64,000 nucleotides of DNA from Leptodactylus fallax (GCA_947044405.1 CAMRHE010000115.1:5332001-5396000), one strand, 5' to 3'. Counted from the stretch's first letter, positions 10,857-23,121 are shown. The notes: generated from the sequence alone by a model not told the origin. Translations and numbers: made by a program.

Positions 10857-11064
10857 GAAGTACAACACACATAACAGATGTTTTCAATCTGCATTTGGGC
10901 AGGTATAATCTGTAGTATCAGGCAAAAACTTCTAATCCACACAGTGTGTAAATTTTCTATGTGGAAAATGCAGTGTAGATTTTGCCATGGTTGCAGATTG
11001 GTCATGGATTCATTGTGGATTTTCCTCTCTATTTCATTCCTTTATTGATTTTTTAACAATTTTT

Positions 11065-12690
11065 TTTGACATTAGGTTTTTATTTGAAGTTTTCAAAATA
11101 ACATACAACAGAAACATAATAATGAAAGGAGCTGCCATTACAGTATTACAGGGGTACAATACATGTAGAGAGGACAAGAAGGAATGGGACAGGGAAAGGG
11201 GTCATAGGGTCTGGCATAGCAGAGCAGCAAGTCATCAAGTACAATGCAGCAAATAACAATGTGAGATAAGAGGGAGACGATGGGAGATAGGCTAGTGGGG
11301 CAGAAAGGAGAGGTTAGGAAGGAATGACACGAAAAGAGGTTTGGAAGGCAGAGGAGTAATAGAAGGTATTCCATAGGAACCAGCTTTCTGGTGGGCACTA
11401 TCATCCTGGTTAAGTTTCGCGATCAGGTCCTCCATTCACCGAATATATAGGATTTCTTGGAGCCAATCTGACATGGATGGAGGTGAGGTAGATTTCCACT
11501 GCTGTGGAATGAGAGACCTGGCCACTACCAGCAAGAAACCAACCAGTATACGGATGTGTTTCTGAATTTTTCAGGGGAAAATGAAGGGAGGAAGAGAGGC
11601 TAGGTCTTCATCCAATGCAATATCAGTGACTGTCCTGATGGCTATACAAACCCCATACCAGAAGGGGTAGAGCCTAGGGCAGTTCTACCAGATGTACGGC
11701 ATCGTGCTCCGACCAGTGGTGCATGGGCAGCATTGATGGGAAGTAGAAGGGAAGATCTTGTGACGAACAGAGGGTACTCTTTACCAGCGTGATTTCCTGT
11801 GCTTAACAGGAGGTAGAAAATTTATGGCACAAATGAAAGGCAGAAAGCCACGCATAAGGTGGAAAGGAAACCCCAAGCTCCCTCTCCCATTCAGCAATGT
11901 ACGTTGGCAATGGGGCATCCTTATTGTCAGAGAGGAGGTTATAAATAGTATACTGTAGATGGAACAAAGAGGCATTGCAGAGCACAAACAAAGGCATTCA
12001 AATGGGGATAGTGGTCTGTGTAGATTATGCGTCTTTTTCAAGAATGTGCCGAAATAGTGCAGTTGTAGATATTGCCAGTGAGAGGCTAGGTTTCTGGTCT
12101 TCTGAGGTACCAATTCAGTGTAGGGGAGGTGACATTACCTGGAAGAACGTGAGAGGTGACTGGCTAGTGGGGGCGGGAGAGAAAAGCGGGGTGTTGGGCC
12201 GCAGGGAAATCTGGGTTGCCCGAGATGGGAGTCAATGGACCATCGTTTGTGAAAAGATGTGTGACGATGCGGTAAAAATGACACACACCGAGGACTTGCC
12301 TAGCAATGAATGGGAGATCAGAAGCAACTCTACCCGAACAATACCATCTATGGAGCCATGAAAGGGATATGATGGTGAGAGGGCTCAGATATCTCTCTAA
12401 GGAAACACAGAGTTTGGAGTTAGCAGAATGGTGCCAATCTAGGATGCTAAAAGTGACCTTGGTAGGTACCATTGAATACAATCTGGGACGGCTAAGCCGC
12501 CTAGTTGTTTAGGCTTTGTTATGACCCGTTTGGCTATTCTAGTGGGTTTTGAGCCCCAGATAAATTTGGTAACTGCTTTCCGGATGGTGGAGAAGATTTC
12601 TTTCGAAAGAATTTACCATTTGTAAAAGATAGAGTCTATGGAGGACGTTAATTTTTAGGAGGTTTAGATCTTTAACATTTTTTTATACAC
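11065..12690 (-). pseudogene. Degenerate L1-clade LINE, 3' half of ORF2
   Basis: Read on the minus strand from about 12660, the post-polymerase part of an L1/Tx1-like ORF2 is recognisable. One stretch (12600-12460) reads STIRKAVTKFIWGSK, then KPKQLGGLAVPDCIQWYLP. Further on is PPYAWLSAFHLCHKFSTSC (11840-11880), and near 11400 a typical C-terminal NQDDSAHQKAG-like end. Several stops and frame changes show decay. The 3' tail reaches an AATAAA-like signal near 11080. It has neither endonuclease nor polymerase core, so it is a dead 5'-truncated copy. Confidence 0.8.
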
Positions 12691-13282
12691 AATCCACAGG
12701 ATAATCTGCAGCAACGATTTGGTGTGCATTTGAGTAGATTTACTACAAAAAGTTTCCACAACAAGTGACACCCAGGCGAGCCGTAAGAGATGACTTTTCC
12801 ATTTGTATAAGTTATAATGTCACCATGATATACACTCTACAGCCTAGCATATATACCTTCTGCAGTACATTATCTAAAGAGCTGTCATGGTACACAAACA
12901 CTGCAGCCCTACACAGCTAAATCACAAATTCATCTCTGCTACATCTGCCTGTATAAAGCAATATATGTCAAATAAAGAAGCATATCAGGGTTTGTCACAC
13001 TGTAACCAGCCATTACTTGATGCAGTCTAGGCTGAGGTGTATCAGTGATACGTGTGCCAGTTATTAGGATTCTGCCAGCATTCCATTACAGCAAAACGAC
13101 AGCCGGAGTAAAATGTGGCCAAGCCTGACACTAATAGCTTTATTCTTTTGTCTTTATATTCATTTTATGATCATTTTAATATCGCTCGCCAAGGAAGATG
13201 ACATTATTCCAAATGCCACTCAAACACCTTATAAAACCCTATGGGTTCATCCTCTTATTGATTTCTCCTGTTCCTTTTGTAG

Positions 13283-13432
13283 GAAGTGCTTTCTGATGAG
13301 AGACATCAAGGTGGACAGCTGCTGGAAGAACCAAAGTTGCTTCATTTCAAGGGGAATACCTTCAGCATCCAGATTTCTGTTCTCGACATCCCTCCCTTCC
13401 TCTGGAGGATTAAACCATTTACTGCATGTCAG
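13283..13432 (+). CDS. unc5d: unc5d internal exon (UPA domain part)
   Basis: This exon encodes 50 residues, beginning [11 protein letters not shown] and ending [11 protein letters not shown]5 proteins are single-pass netrin receptors that steer axons and signal cell death through a cytoplasmic ZU5-UPA-death domain tail. This segment is in the UPA domain. A pyrimidine-rich acceptor ending in TTTTGTAG precedes it and the donor is CAG|GTACGA. It starts and ends in phase 0, and joins 34630 in frame as TACQ-EVPF, the continuity expected in the family. I assign UNC5D rather than UNC5A-C mainly from the C-terminal exon (…YSRQNGL) and from the wording of this stretch as I remember it. The preceding exon of the gene is not in the window. 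Confidence 0.93.
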
Positions 13433-14490
13433 GTACGAGAAGCATTTGTCTTTGCTGCTATAGATCTTTTCTCTACTGACGTACTGCAGACATGGCGAAC
13501 AACAATCTAGACTTTTTTTTTTTTACTTAATACTCATTGATTAATAGCTAATGCATTTAGTGCTGTTGGAAGGATATCAGATGAACAGCAGTAATGATTA
13601 TTAAAGACTCCGGAGTCCATCTGTGTCTGATGCCAGAAGTATCCCATCCCTGAAAGTTGCAGACAGAAGACGATAGTGTCAGCAGATCTCGGAGTACAGA
13701 ATAAATATGGGAAGTTGAATCTTATATTACTGGGAAATTTGGCATTGAAATGTTGGGTTTTTAATAGGGCGCCCATACTGTATAGTGCAAGGGCATACAC
13801 GTGGGATGTGGTTTTCCGGTAAAAACTGCCCCTTGCTGACCCGGACCAGCCACCATGATGAATCAGGAGGGCAGTGGCCAGGTAACTATGGTCTCTGAAT
13901 TACTAGGGGAGTTTAGTTCAGGTATATAATGCTTCTATCTACAATCAGCTTTGGACAGATGGGTGGTGTGCATGAACCAAAATGGAGGTCAGCACAATGC
14001 AACAACATAGAAAAGTTGGTCAGCACTGCCAAACAACTTATAATCATACTCACCACTCACTCAGTAGTGTGTGGGCACGGGGCAATGTCATTCTAATGTT
14101 TGGAACCTGGGAACATTATGCTGTATGGGAGCACATGGGGGGCAATATGCTGTAGTAGTCATTAAGGAGGGCATTATATTGTGTATGGGGAACTCTCTTC
14201 ATGATATGGCTCAACCTCACCCCCAGCAACCCCTATAGCAGGAGAATCCTGTACATGTCCCTGGCACAGTGTATAAAAGTGGCAATTTCAAGGAACACAT
14301 GTCTCCTATATACCATTTGTTTAGGCAATTTGTGCGAAACAATTGTGAAACAATGTACGAGAGACTGATCCAGACGGTTACAATGAAAGCCATAAATTAT
14401 AATGGAAGAAGAGTGCGACAAATCTATGCATACACACACATAATCTTCATACGTGTAGACAGACACATGCACACACAAATTACACACATA

Positions 14491-15022
14491 CAGTACTGTG
14501 CAAAAGTTTTAGGCAGACATGGGGAAAATGATGCAAAGTAAGAATGCTTTCATAAATAGAAGTGTTAATAGTTTATTTTTGTGAATGAACAAAAGAGCAC
14601 ATCAACTTTGCCTTCCATCAATTCTTCTAGGTACACTTGCAGACAGTTTTTGAAGAAACTCGGCAGGGCGGTTGTTCCAAAAATTATTGGAGAACTAAGC
14701 ACAGATCTTATGTGGATGTAGGCTTGCTCCAATCCTTCTGTCTCTTCATGTAATCCCAGACAGACTGGATGATATCGAAATCAGGGTTCTATGGGGGCCA
14801 TATCATCATTTCTAGCAGACTGGTGGCTCAGTGGTTAGCACTAGGGTCCAGGACTCCTCCTCCCAAGGACGGTCACACCAAATATTGATGTGATTTAGAT
14901 TTCTCTTTTGTTCATTCACTTCATTTTGCTAATTAAAATAATCTATTAACACTTTTATTTTTTAAAGCATTCTTACTCTGCAGCATTTTTTCCACATCGG
15001 CCTAAAACTTTTGCCAGTACTG
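14491..15022. mobile_element. Tc1-like remnant, 532 bp, with transposase C-terminal relic
   Basis: Both ends carry inverted repeats beginning CAGTACTG, including AAAAGTTTTAGGC. The flanks are TA, the Tc1/mariner target. On the minus strand (about 14790-14600) a decayed transposase C-terminus is readable: PDFDIIQSVWDYMKRQKD, then KPTST. The catalytic core is deleted, so it is an internally deleted, non-autonomous copy. A short tRNA-like SINE fragment is present at 14821-14872. Confidence 0.85.
14821..14872 (+). repeat. tRNA-derived SINE head fragment
   Basis: GGTGGCTCAGTGGTTAGCAC is followed by GGGTCCAGGACTCC. The first part matches the A-box region of a common tRNA-headed SINE; the B-box half is degenerate. 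It lies inside the Tc1 remnant, so it inserted later or was captured. Confidence 0.45.
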
Positions 15023-15269
15023 TATATACAGGTTTCTTCTAAGCAAACATACCTAGAGTTTGAAATCTGCCCTATTGTGTATGTGTGTATATAACATAGG
15101 GAAAGGGACTTAGAAAGCTGCTGATAATTTAGTCCATAGGGGGCGTTACTTAATGTCAGTATGAACAGTGCTTACCAAACTAAGGTTCAGGGCTTTGTAA
15201 ACGCAAGCAAGAAACCTACCAGGATATAAGCACTGGAAAAGGAGCTAGTTTATGTAATAAATTGTTGTG

Positions 15270-15790
15270 TATGTTAGGTGATCCGTGTGGCTTGTGTATG
15301 CATGGTATGAGAATGGTTCTTCTGCATCATGTGTGCTTTCTGTACGTGATGTACTGTATATGTGGCATGTGTCCTATGCGTATTTGAAATTTGGCCTACA
15401 TGTGATTTGCATCTATGTGAATTGTGCCTGCATGTGAGTGAAAATGATGTTTGTGGACATTTATTCTCCGTGTGAGTGGTGCATCTGTAGCATGTGTCCT
15501 TTTTAATGGTGGCACATGAGTGACATTGAAGGTGGTGAACATATCCATGGACCCAGTGAGGGGGTACAGTGTAACTGTGGCACGTGTCCAAAGTATGATA
15601 GGAGCATGCGTTTTGTATGTGTGTTGTATATATTTGGCAACACACATTCAGCCTGAGAATAGCACATTTGAAGAACTAGTACAGCATAAAAGTAGGGCAT
15701 GTTTGGTGAGGGTCCAGCATTTGAGTGGTATGTTTGCTGCATCTAGGAGACACACGTATGGCATGTGTAGTGTTCTGGGTGGCAATATTT
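15270..15790 (+). repeat. Degenerate GT-rich minisatellite-like tract
   Basis: Loose units of about 20-30 bases recur, built around GCATGTGTCC, GTGGCACGTGTCC and GGCATGTGTAG with GTGTGT spacers. Open frames on the minus strand rich in His, Thr and Cys are products of this composition. Period and copy number are not sharp. Confidence 0.45.
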
Positions 15791-16519
15791 TGCAACTACT
15801 GTGCCCACGATCAGTAACATGGCAGATGTCCCAACAACATCCAGATGTGAAATAATATGAATGCAAGATCAAGATACACATTGCTTGTATCCTGCAATAG
15901 AGACATAGGTCTGCATAGGTGCTGTATACACAAAACAGGGGAAGCTTTTAAATCAACTTTTAAACATTTGCTTCATTTTTCTGTTGTTTTATTATTCATT
16001 TGAATGTTATTAAAGTATTAGAAATAATATTTGAAAAGGTGTACATAGTCTGTAAGATCGCGCATATTAATAGCATGGCACGGAAAATGAAAATCAAATG
16101 AATAATAAAAATAGTTCTCCATATTGTAAGTATAAAAATATTATAAATGTTCCAATTGATTTTCACAGATTTTGACAGGTTTTTAAGTTTTAAAGGGTTG
16201 TAAATGTATCTCACTCGAAAACACGTTTCATTACGCTAACATATAAGAAGTTCAAGCTGATAATGTGTGGGAAGAATACAGGGTATTACAGAAAAATATA
16301 GCTCTAATTAAAGAACATTTTGTTCTAAAACCAAAACTTACCTGAAAATTCTCAAAATCTCGACAATACTATTGAGACACTGCTGGCTTTCCAAAGGTGA
16401 GAGTCAGTAAAGGCTCCTATTATAGTGTCCAGTAGTTTCTGCTAGCCTTGACCACCATAGAAACATAAATCAGGGCCCATACATATGGCTCAGTTACAAT
16501 TCAGTTTTGCATAGATCTA

Positions 16520-16690
16520 TAATCATGTATCCATAGAGGATACATATATATGTGCATAATGCCCATCTATACAAAGATATATTTCTATATGCCAGTATAT
16601 TGTATGCTGAAAATATATAGTTTTTTCAACATACAATGTACTGGCATACAGAGATAAATCTCTACATACCTATATATTATACATGTAAAG
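16520..16690. repeat. Long imperfect palindrome (foldback)
   Basis: The left arm TATGCCAGTATATTGTATGC (16589-16608) pairs with TACAATGTACTGGCATAC (about 16632-16650), and pairing continues outward through the TATATTTCTAT and AGATAAATCTCT segments. It would fold into a hairpin with a short loop at about 16616-16622. It is probably a MITE, but no target duplication was identified. Confidence 0.6.
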
Positions 16691-16951
16691 AAAATTACTG
16701 TTGTAGTTATTGATCAGAAAATTCCCTTGAGTAAGAATAGTTGAACTTGCTGCTTAAATATAAGGGCGCCTGACTCTGATGTACAAGGTCCTGGGTTTGA
16801 GACCATGGACAAACAATTAAATAGTATAAAATGGTTAGAGAAAAACTTTAAAGCTTTGCAAAAAAAAATTAATTATTTATATTTGCAAAAAATATTTAAC
16901 TTTTAATTGTCCACAAATTTAAATATGGCTATGTTCATTTGAAAACCTCTT

Positions 16952-17142
16952 TAAGGCTGGGGCCCCATGTTGTGAAAATGCTGCAATTTGGCTGTACCTG
17001 CAAAGTGTATGGGATTCTAGTTAATCCCATCCACACACTGCAGAAAAAAAAATCTGCAGCCTTTTTGTAAATCGCAGCATGCCAATTATACCTACGGAAA
17101 CGCTGACGGTTTCTGTATAGGTATAAAAAAGGCAGAAAGTCT
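16952..17142 (+). mobile_element. GGCCCCACG-type MITE, copy d, left part only
   Basis: It begins AAGGCTGGGGCCCCATGTTG and runs through TAATCCCATCCACACACTGC and GGCAGAAAGTCTG, matching copies b and c. The right terminus (GTGGGGCCTTAGC) is missing, so this copy is truncated. Confidence 0.7.
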
Positions 17143-18740
17143 GTAATCACACAAGCAGTCAAAATTATATACAAGTATATAGAAGACTTTTCTTACATTG
17201 TAAGTTGTGATGTGCAGAATATTCAGTCCTTTGCACAGAGCAACATTTTGTAGACATGCTGTGAGGAAAAGCAACCCCTCCTATCTTAAATCACTGTGTT
17301 AAGAGACCAGCCCCTTCCCCTTCCACTTAGTTTGATCCATCTTACACCTATGGAAACGAAACTAGCCTAGCAACAGAGATTGAGCTGTAAAGTAGCTACA
17401 AGGAACACCTAGTGGCATGAACTTTTGAAAGGATTCCGGCAAAAACTAGCAACATTTTTAATTAAAGTGGATTACATTTTGGCCAAGAATCATATGCTCT
17501 ATTAAGTGAGACTAAATTGTCTGAAAAGTTTACTCAAAAAATTTTACTCAGAATTCTAGAGCACACTGTAGCCTATATGATACTGGATTTTCTAATCTGT
17601 ACAACCCTTGAAAGTGACTTTCTGGTAGTTTTCTCCTAATTCACAGTACAGTAGACAAGCCTTGTCCTCTGATAATATCTTACACCAGCATAATCATTGG
17701 AAATACCAAAGAGATAGTGCCGCACAACTATAACACCTTGACTCTCTTCCAACAAAGTGCATGATATACATATTCTTGTTTTTCCCCACATAGTTTTACA
17801 AGTCAAAATCTATCCTATTTCTAAACATAAAATGGAACTTCAGGGTGCCATGAAAAGTGACAGAGGCATTATAACAATGTAAATTCTTGGGCATTAATCT
17901 TTATGGTGTATCCAATTCATACACCGCTAAAAGTTCCATGAGTGCCGTAGACCTAAGTAACTATTAAAATTTACTACTTAGAGATAAAATGCAGATGAAA
18001 GAACCATTACTTTATAACAGCACAGTATATAAAAAGGGAAGTGATATGCTGAAGTATCATAAAACCCGCCGGGAAGAAATGGCGTACAGAGGCTGTGGTG
18101 ATTTAGGGAATGGGGCCTTAGTTTTAGAAACTCAAAGGCGTTTTAAGGGTCGCGCAGAATTATAGTTTACTGTGAGGTTGAAGCAGTAAGGAGTCTTTTT
18201 ATCTTAGCCTTCTGAGTAGAAAAAGGAATTTTCGCTGTAATGTATTCATCCGAATGCATTTTTCTGCGTGTTTATGGTGCTTTTAGTAAAAAGAATTAAA
18301 TAACATACATATTATATCAAATTCCACCGTTCTGCCTGTCACAAGCTGTGACAAGTCTAATGTAGGTACAATAAAGAAATATTAGCTTTGCTTTTAAAAT
18401 GGCAGTAATTTTAGCAGACACATGTGAGAACTGCATTGTGATTTCTGTTATGGCATTCTTCCCGAAGCTGCTGCTGCTGCCATCAGCGGCGTTCAACACA
18501 ATGACTACATTAAGCAGTTATTTATACCATGGAATGACCAAAAAGCTCAAGTAACATGAATAAATATATATATATATATGTATTTTTTAAACTGCACAGA
18601 ACACCGACAGTAATACAACAGTAAGGTCATATTTTAGGGTTTGTAATATCTATGTCTCTTGAAATTCTATTGAACTGAACCTAGATGTTCAAAGGAATGC
18701 GTGGTGGTCTATAAGCAGAACAACAGGAGATCTAATATAG

Positions 18741-18934
18741 ACTGGATTCACACCAGTGCTCGCTTTCTGTTCGGGAATTCTGCAAGCAGGACGTTTCGCT
18801 CCGTATTTCTTGGGCAGAAACCGGGTTCTGTGGGTTTCTGCGGGTAACCGCTTTTTAAGCGGATTGGGTTTCCATTTTTAGGGTCCCCAAGCGGACCCAA
18901 AGAATGAAAACCCAAGCACAGGTGTGAACCTAGC
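18741..18934. mobile_element. GGTTCACACC-type palindromic MITE, copy 1
   Basis: Its ends are ATTCACACC and GGTGTGAACCTAGC. Internal landmarks shared with 20269-20488 and 32377-32585 are GGGTCCCCAAGCGGACCCAA, GTAACCGCTTTTTAAGCGG and a reverse GAAACCC-rich region. It is inverted relative to the other two copies. Non-coding. Confidence 0.75.
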
Positions 18935-18959
18935 ATCAGATGTCCAAAATTTTTTCCAC

Positions 18960-19085
18960 AGCCCCCATTGTCCTCTTTGGGAGTTATGGTAACAGCATAG
19001 AGCAGCATTGCCCATCTGTTCCCATAAATCCTCCTAGAGACCAGGACTTGGTAGCTACTATAACCATCTCAGCAAATTACTTTAT
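18960..19085. repeat. Arm fragment of the TTAA-flanked family at 55047-56043
   Basis: GCATAGAGCAGCATTGCCCA, CCCATAAATCCTCCTAGAGA and ATCTCAGCAAATTACTT echo the arms of the 55047-56043 element. Only part remains. Confidence 0.45.
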
Positions 19086-20079
19086 TAACCCTTTAAATTT
19101 GTTAACTAGGCTGTCAAACATAGCAGTCAACATTACACTGTGTAATACCCGATTACTCTGTGATATCTTATTGCAAAAGACTGTTTATCACATGACACAC
19201 ATATCTGGGAATCTCCACCCAACAGGAAAGGTATGGAAGGACATATCTGTATGTGTGTCACGAAATTACCAGCTTTTCAAGACTACTTGTTATACAATAT
19301 TGTGTCATAATGTGATATCCTAGTTGTGTGCAGTCACCCAGTGGTTGTGCTCAATTGCAGCCTTTCTAGGGTTTTGTTATAATCTTACGATATTGTATGG
19401 AATTGATCTCATGACAACTAGAGACCTTAACTGAATATTAGTTCAGGGTGGACACGTTGGTAAGGAACAAAATCAGTTAACTGAATTTTGTTAAATGTCT
19501 CCTTCACAAAGGAGATAGAGAGAGGGGGGTTGTTATATACAGCTGTGGCAGACATTTTTGCAAATTGACAAAAGGAAGTGCAGCCATATTGGTTTACAAT
19601 AAAACTAAACATTGTCAGTGTCTATTTTTAAGCTATACAGTATCTGCTTCTTGCAAAGTGATTTCCATTGCAGAAATTTCTGTGTGAAAAATCCATCTCA
19701 CACATTTTTTTTTTAAGGAACATTGAGGTTTCTTAAAATCACATGCACATGCTGCACATAACCCTGTTATTCTGAATTCACACGCTCTTTTGTGACAGTT
19801 TTTTTCATTTTTAAAGCCAAAGCTAGGGTTGGATATAGAAGGAGCAGAAATACTAATATTACCACAAAAAAGACAACAAAACACATTTCTGCAATTCAAC
19901 TGCTGAAAGTGAACACCAGTTTCCACAAGATCCAAGATGACAATAATATTCAGCTGTGTACAGCCACCCTGAATATTTTTTATAAGCCTTCCACTGGCAG
20001 GGCATATTCCAGTAATATGGACATAGTGGATAGGGAGACACCATTGACATATTGAAAGACAAATTAAAGTAGTTTTACT

Positions 20080-20180
20080 ATCTTAGACATTTTAGGATGT
20101 GCCAGAAATATCTTATAGATGTAGGTCTTCATACCTATCTCAAAAATGGGAGATCTCTAAAACTGGAGATGGGAGATCCG
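20080..20180. repeat. Fragment of an interspersed repeat (ATGCC…GATGCAAG type)
   Basis: GTGCCAGAAATATCTTATAG then GATGTAGGTC and ACCTATCTCAAAAATGGG resemble the segment at 25890-25990 (ATGCCATACATGTCTGAAAG, GATGCAAGTTC, ACCTATCTTAAGG). Both look like decayed copies of one frog repeat family. Confidence 0.4.
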
Positions 20181-20268
20181 GAAACAGCTTAGGCTACGTT
20201 CACATCTGCACATTTAAGTCCCTTATTCTGTTCCATCATAGGATGAGAAGTATGCACTAAACATTTAT

Positions 20269-20488
20269 GCTAGGTTCACACCTCGGTCTGGGTTTCTGTT
20301 CTTCGGGTCCGCTTGGGGACCCAAAGAACAGAAACCTAATCCGCTTAAAAAGCGGTTACCCGGGGAAACCCACGGACCACATAGACTATAATGGGATCCA
20401 GTGGGTTTCTGTCTGAAAAATCAATTTTCCAAGTGGATTTGGGGATGGAAACCCCAAACAGAATACAGGCGTAGGTGTGAACCTAGCC
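20269..20488. mobile_element. GGTTCACACC-type palindromic MITE, copy 2
   Basis: It runs from GCTAGGTTCACACC to GGTGTGAACCTAGC, perfect 14-base inverted ends. It has internal complementary blocks (GTCCGCTTGGGGACCCAAAG; CCGCTTAAAAAGCGG). At 220 bp it is the best-preserved of the three copies. I see no clear target duplication. Confidence 0.8.
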
Positions 20489-21277
20489 TAAGATGGATGC
20501 ATGGATAACAACTGATCTCAAAGGACCCCAATGACTCTAATGGGGTGGACCAGATATTTGCTGTTTTCTCTGTGATTTCAGTGGACAAAAAAGTTGTGCA
20601 GGCAGGACATTTCATCCAAACAGACATTGTAGCTTTATTCAACTTTTTGCAGAACACTCACAAAAATTAATGGAGAGAACAAGGAATATTCACAACAACC
20701 TCTGTCTTCACAATGCCCATGGGACTGAGATCCATGACTGCTTTTCTCAATATAGATGTCCTAGACGTAGGAACCACATCTATAACAAATTTTCTGTAGA
20801 TACGCCATAAATCTCTTAGATGGAAAAACACATTTGAGTTTGAAGATGACAAAAGTATATCCCAGACATATGCAACTGTACTATATGTCTATACAGTTGG
20901 GAACATCTGCCTTCATCTCCCACTGTCAGAAAATATATACAGGATTGACGTGCGTGATCCTGTGTATTAGGAAATATAATTAATGATGGTTTTCAATATA
21001 AATACAGTCATATGAAAAAGTTTGGGCACCCCTATTAATCTTAATCATTTTTAGTTCTAAATATTTGGGTGTTTGCAACAGCCATTTCAATTTGATATAT
21101 CTAATAACTGATGGACACAGTAATATTTCAGGATTGAAATGAGGTTTATTGTACTAACAGAAAATGTGTAATATGCACTAACTTTTTCATATGACTGTCT
21201 AAATGTCTATGGGAATATTATACTTCTGTACTATACAGTATAAGCTGGAAGCACTTCAAGACATATATATATATATA

Positions 21278-22843
21278 CAGTCATGGCCAAAAGTTTTGAG
21301 AATGATACAAATATTAATTTTTACAAAGTCTACTGCTTCAGTTTTTCTAATGGCAATTTGCATATACTCCAGAATGTTATAAAGAGTGATCAGCTTAACA
21401 GCATTACTTGCAAAGTCAATATTTGCCTAGAAAATGAACTTTATCCCCCAAAACACATTTCAACATCATTGCAGCCCTGCCTTAAAAGGACCACCTAACA
21501 TCGTTTCAGTGATTACTCCATTAACACAGGTGTGGGTGTTGATGAGGACAGGGCTGGAGATCAATCTGTCATGATTAAGTAAGAATGACACCACTGGACA
21601 CTTTAAAAGGAGGCTGGTGCTTGCCATCATTGTTTCTCTTCTGTTAACCATGGTTATCTCTAAAGAAACACGTGGAGTCATCATTGCACTGCACAAAAAT
21701 GGCCTAACTGGGAAGAGTATTGCAGCTAGAAAGATTGCACCTCAGTCAACAATCTATCGCATCATCAAGAACTTCAAGGAGAGAGGTTCCATTGGTGCCA
21801 AAAAGGCTCCAGGGCGCCCAAGAAAGACCAGCAAGCGGCAGGACCGTCTCTTAAAAGTGTTTCAGCTGCGGGATCGGGCTACCAGCAGTGCAGAGCTTGC
21901 TGAGGAATGGCAGCAGGCAGGTGTGAGTGCATCTGCACGCACTGTGAGGCGGAGACTCTTGGAGCAAGGCCTGGTCTCAAGGAGGGCAGCAAAGAAGCCA
22001 CTTCTCTCCAGAAAAAACATCAGGGACAGACTGATATTCTGCAAAAGGTACAGGGAGTGGACTGCTGAGGACTGGGGTAAAGTCATTTTCTCTGATGAAT
22101 CCCCTTTTCGATTGTTTGGAACATCTGGAAAACAGCTTATTCGGAGAAGAAGAGGTGAGCGCTACCACCAGTCTTGTCTCATGCCAACTGTAAAGCATCC
22201 TGAAACCATTCATGTGTGGAGTTACTTCTCAGCCAAGGGAATCGGCTCTCTCACAGTCTTGCCTAAAAACACAGCCATGAATAAAGAATGGTACCAGAAT
22301 GTCCTCCAAGAGCAACTTCTCCCAATCGTCCAAGAGCAGTTTGGCGCTCAACAATGCCTTTTCCAGTATGATGGAGCACCTTGCCATAAAGCAAAGGTGA
22401 TAACTAAATGGCTCAGGGAACAAAACATAGAGATTTTGGGTCCATGGCCTGGAAACTCCCCAGATCTTAATCCCATTGAAAACTTGTAGTCAATCATCAA
22501 GAGACGGATGGACAAACAAAAACCAACAAATTCAGACAAAATTAAAGCATTGATTCTGCAAGAATGGACTGCTATCAGTCAGGATTTGGTCCAGAAGTTG
22601 ATTGAGAGCATGCCAGGGAGAATTGCAGAGGTCCTGAAGAAGAAAGGTCAACACTGCAAATATTGACTTGCTGCATTAACTCATTCTAACTGTCAATATA
22701 AGCTTCTGTTACTCATAATATGAATGCAATTCTATTTCTGTATGTGATAAAAACATCTGACAAACACACATAAAAACCAGAGGGCAGCAGATCATGTGAA
22801 AATATAATATTTGTGTCATTCTCAAAACTTTTGGCCATGACTG
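21278..22843 (+). mobile_element. Tc1-like transposon, copy 1 (DD35E spacing)
   Basis: The 1,566-bp element has inverted ends CAGTCATGGCCAAAAGTTTT and is flanked by TA inside an AT run. It contains one transposase frame with a single stop. It is approximately 98-99% identical to the copy at 32719-34227 by eye. Near-perfect TIRs and the pair's similarity point to recent activity. Confidence 0.95.
21650..22666 (+). pseudogene. Tc1-like transposase, one nonsense codon
   Basis: The frame starts MVISKETRGVIIALHKNG and is 338 codons to the final stop. The N-terminal paired-like DNA-binding region (about 1-110) includes an AT-hook-like GRPRKT. The catalytic triad is D in VIFSDESPF, D in QYDGAPCHK and E in PDLNPIE. 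I count 35 residues between the second D and E, one more than the usual DD34E of Tc1. A TAG at 22487-22489 replaces the Trp codon found in the sister copy just after ENL, truncating the protein beyond the catalytic residues. The rest of the frame continues undamaged to 22666. Confidence 0.9.
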
Positions 22844-22938
22844 TATATATATATATATATCTCTGAAGACGAATTCAGAAAATAGTGTTAACTACTGCAA
22901 CAGGTACAGTACCAGAATTATAGTATAGGATAATAAAT

Positions 22939-22995
22939 TGTACAGTGCTGCAGAATATGTTGCCGCTATATAAATAAAATTTATTATTATTATCA
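22939..22995 (+). repeat. SINE 3' tail fragment
   Basis: ACAGTGCTGCAGAATATGTT then CGCTATATAAATAAA and ATT repeats is the common 3' tail of amphibian/fish SINEs. No head is present. Confidence 0.6.
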
Positions 22996-23022
22996 TATAA
23001 ATCTACCACTATGCCTACACAT

Positions 23023-23026
<4 letters not shown>

Positions 23027-23121
<95 letters not shown>
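23027..23121 (+). repeat. (GATA)n with (GACA)n interruption
   Basis: About 23 tetranucleotide units, GATA with a GACA block at 23069-23083. A long Ser-Ile-Tyr-Leu open frame on the minus strand is only its translation. Confidence 0.97.

Larger units (their letters stand above)
1..13282 (+). other. unc5d: unc5d upstream intron (3' part)
   Basis: There is no unc5d coding sequence before 13283, so this is the 3' part of the intron preceding the first visible exon. It is dominated by transposon sequence: TIR elements at 57-286, 927-1420 and 2709-3022, a Gypsy element nested in a MITE at 3367-10856, and an antisense LINE relic at about 11065-12690. I found nothing I can name in 287-926, 1429-2244, 3023-3366 and 12691-13282; these look like ordinary intronic DNA. 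Confidence 0.8.

Noticed and set aside
11138..11404. 88-codon minus-strand frame rich in Leu and Cys, possibly membrane
   Set aside because: It is the 3' UTR and the last ORF2 codons of an antisense LINE relic.
14821..14872. tRNA gene
   Set aside because: The A-box-like half is good, but the B box and acceptor pairing are lost; it is a SINE head fragment.
15274..15881. Cluster of His/Thr/Cys-rich minus-strand frames
   Set aside because: They come from a GT-rich degenerate repeat and have no start context, splice pattern or family likeness.
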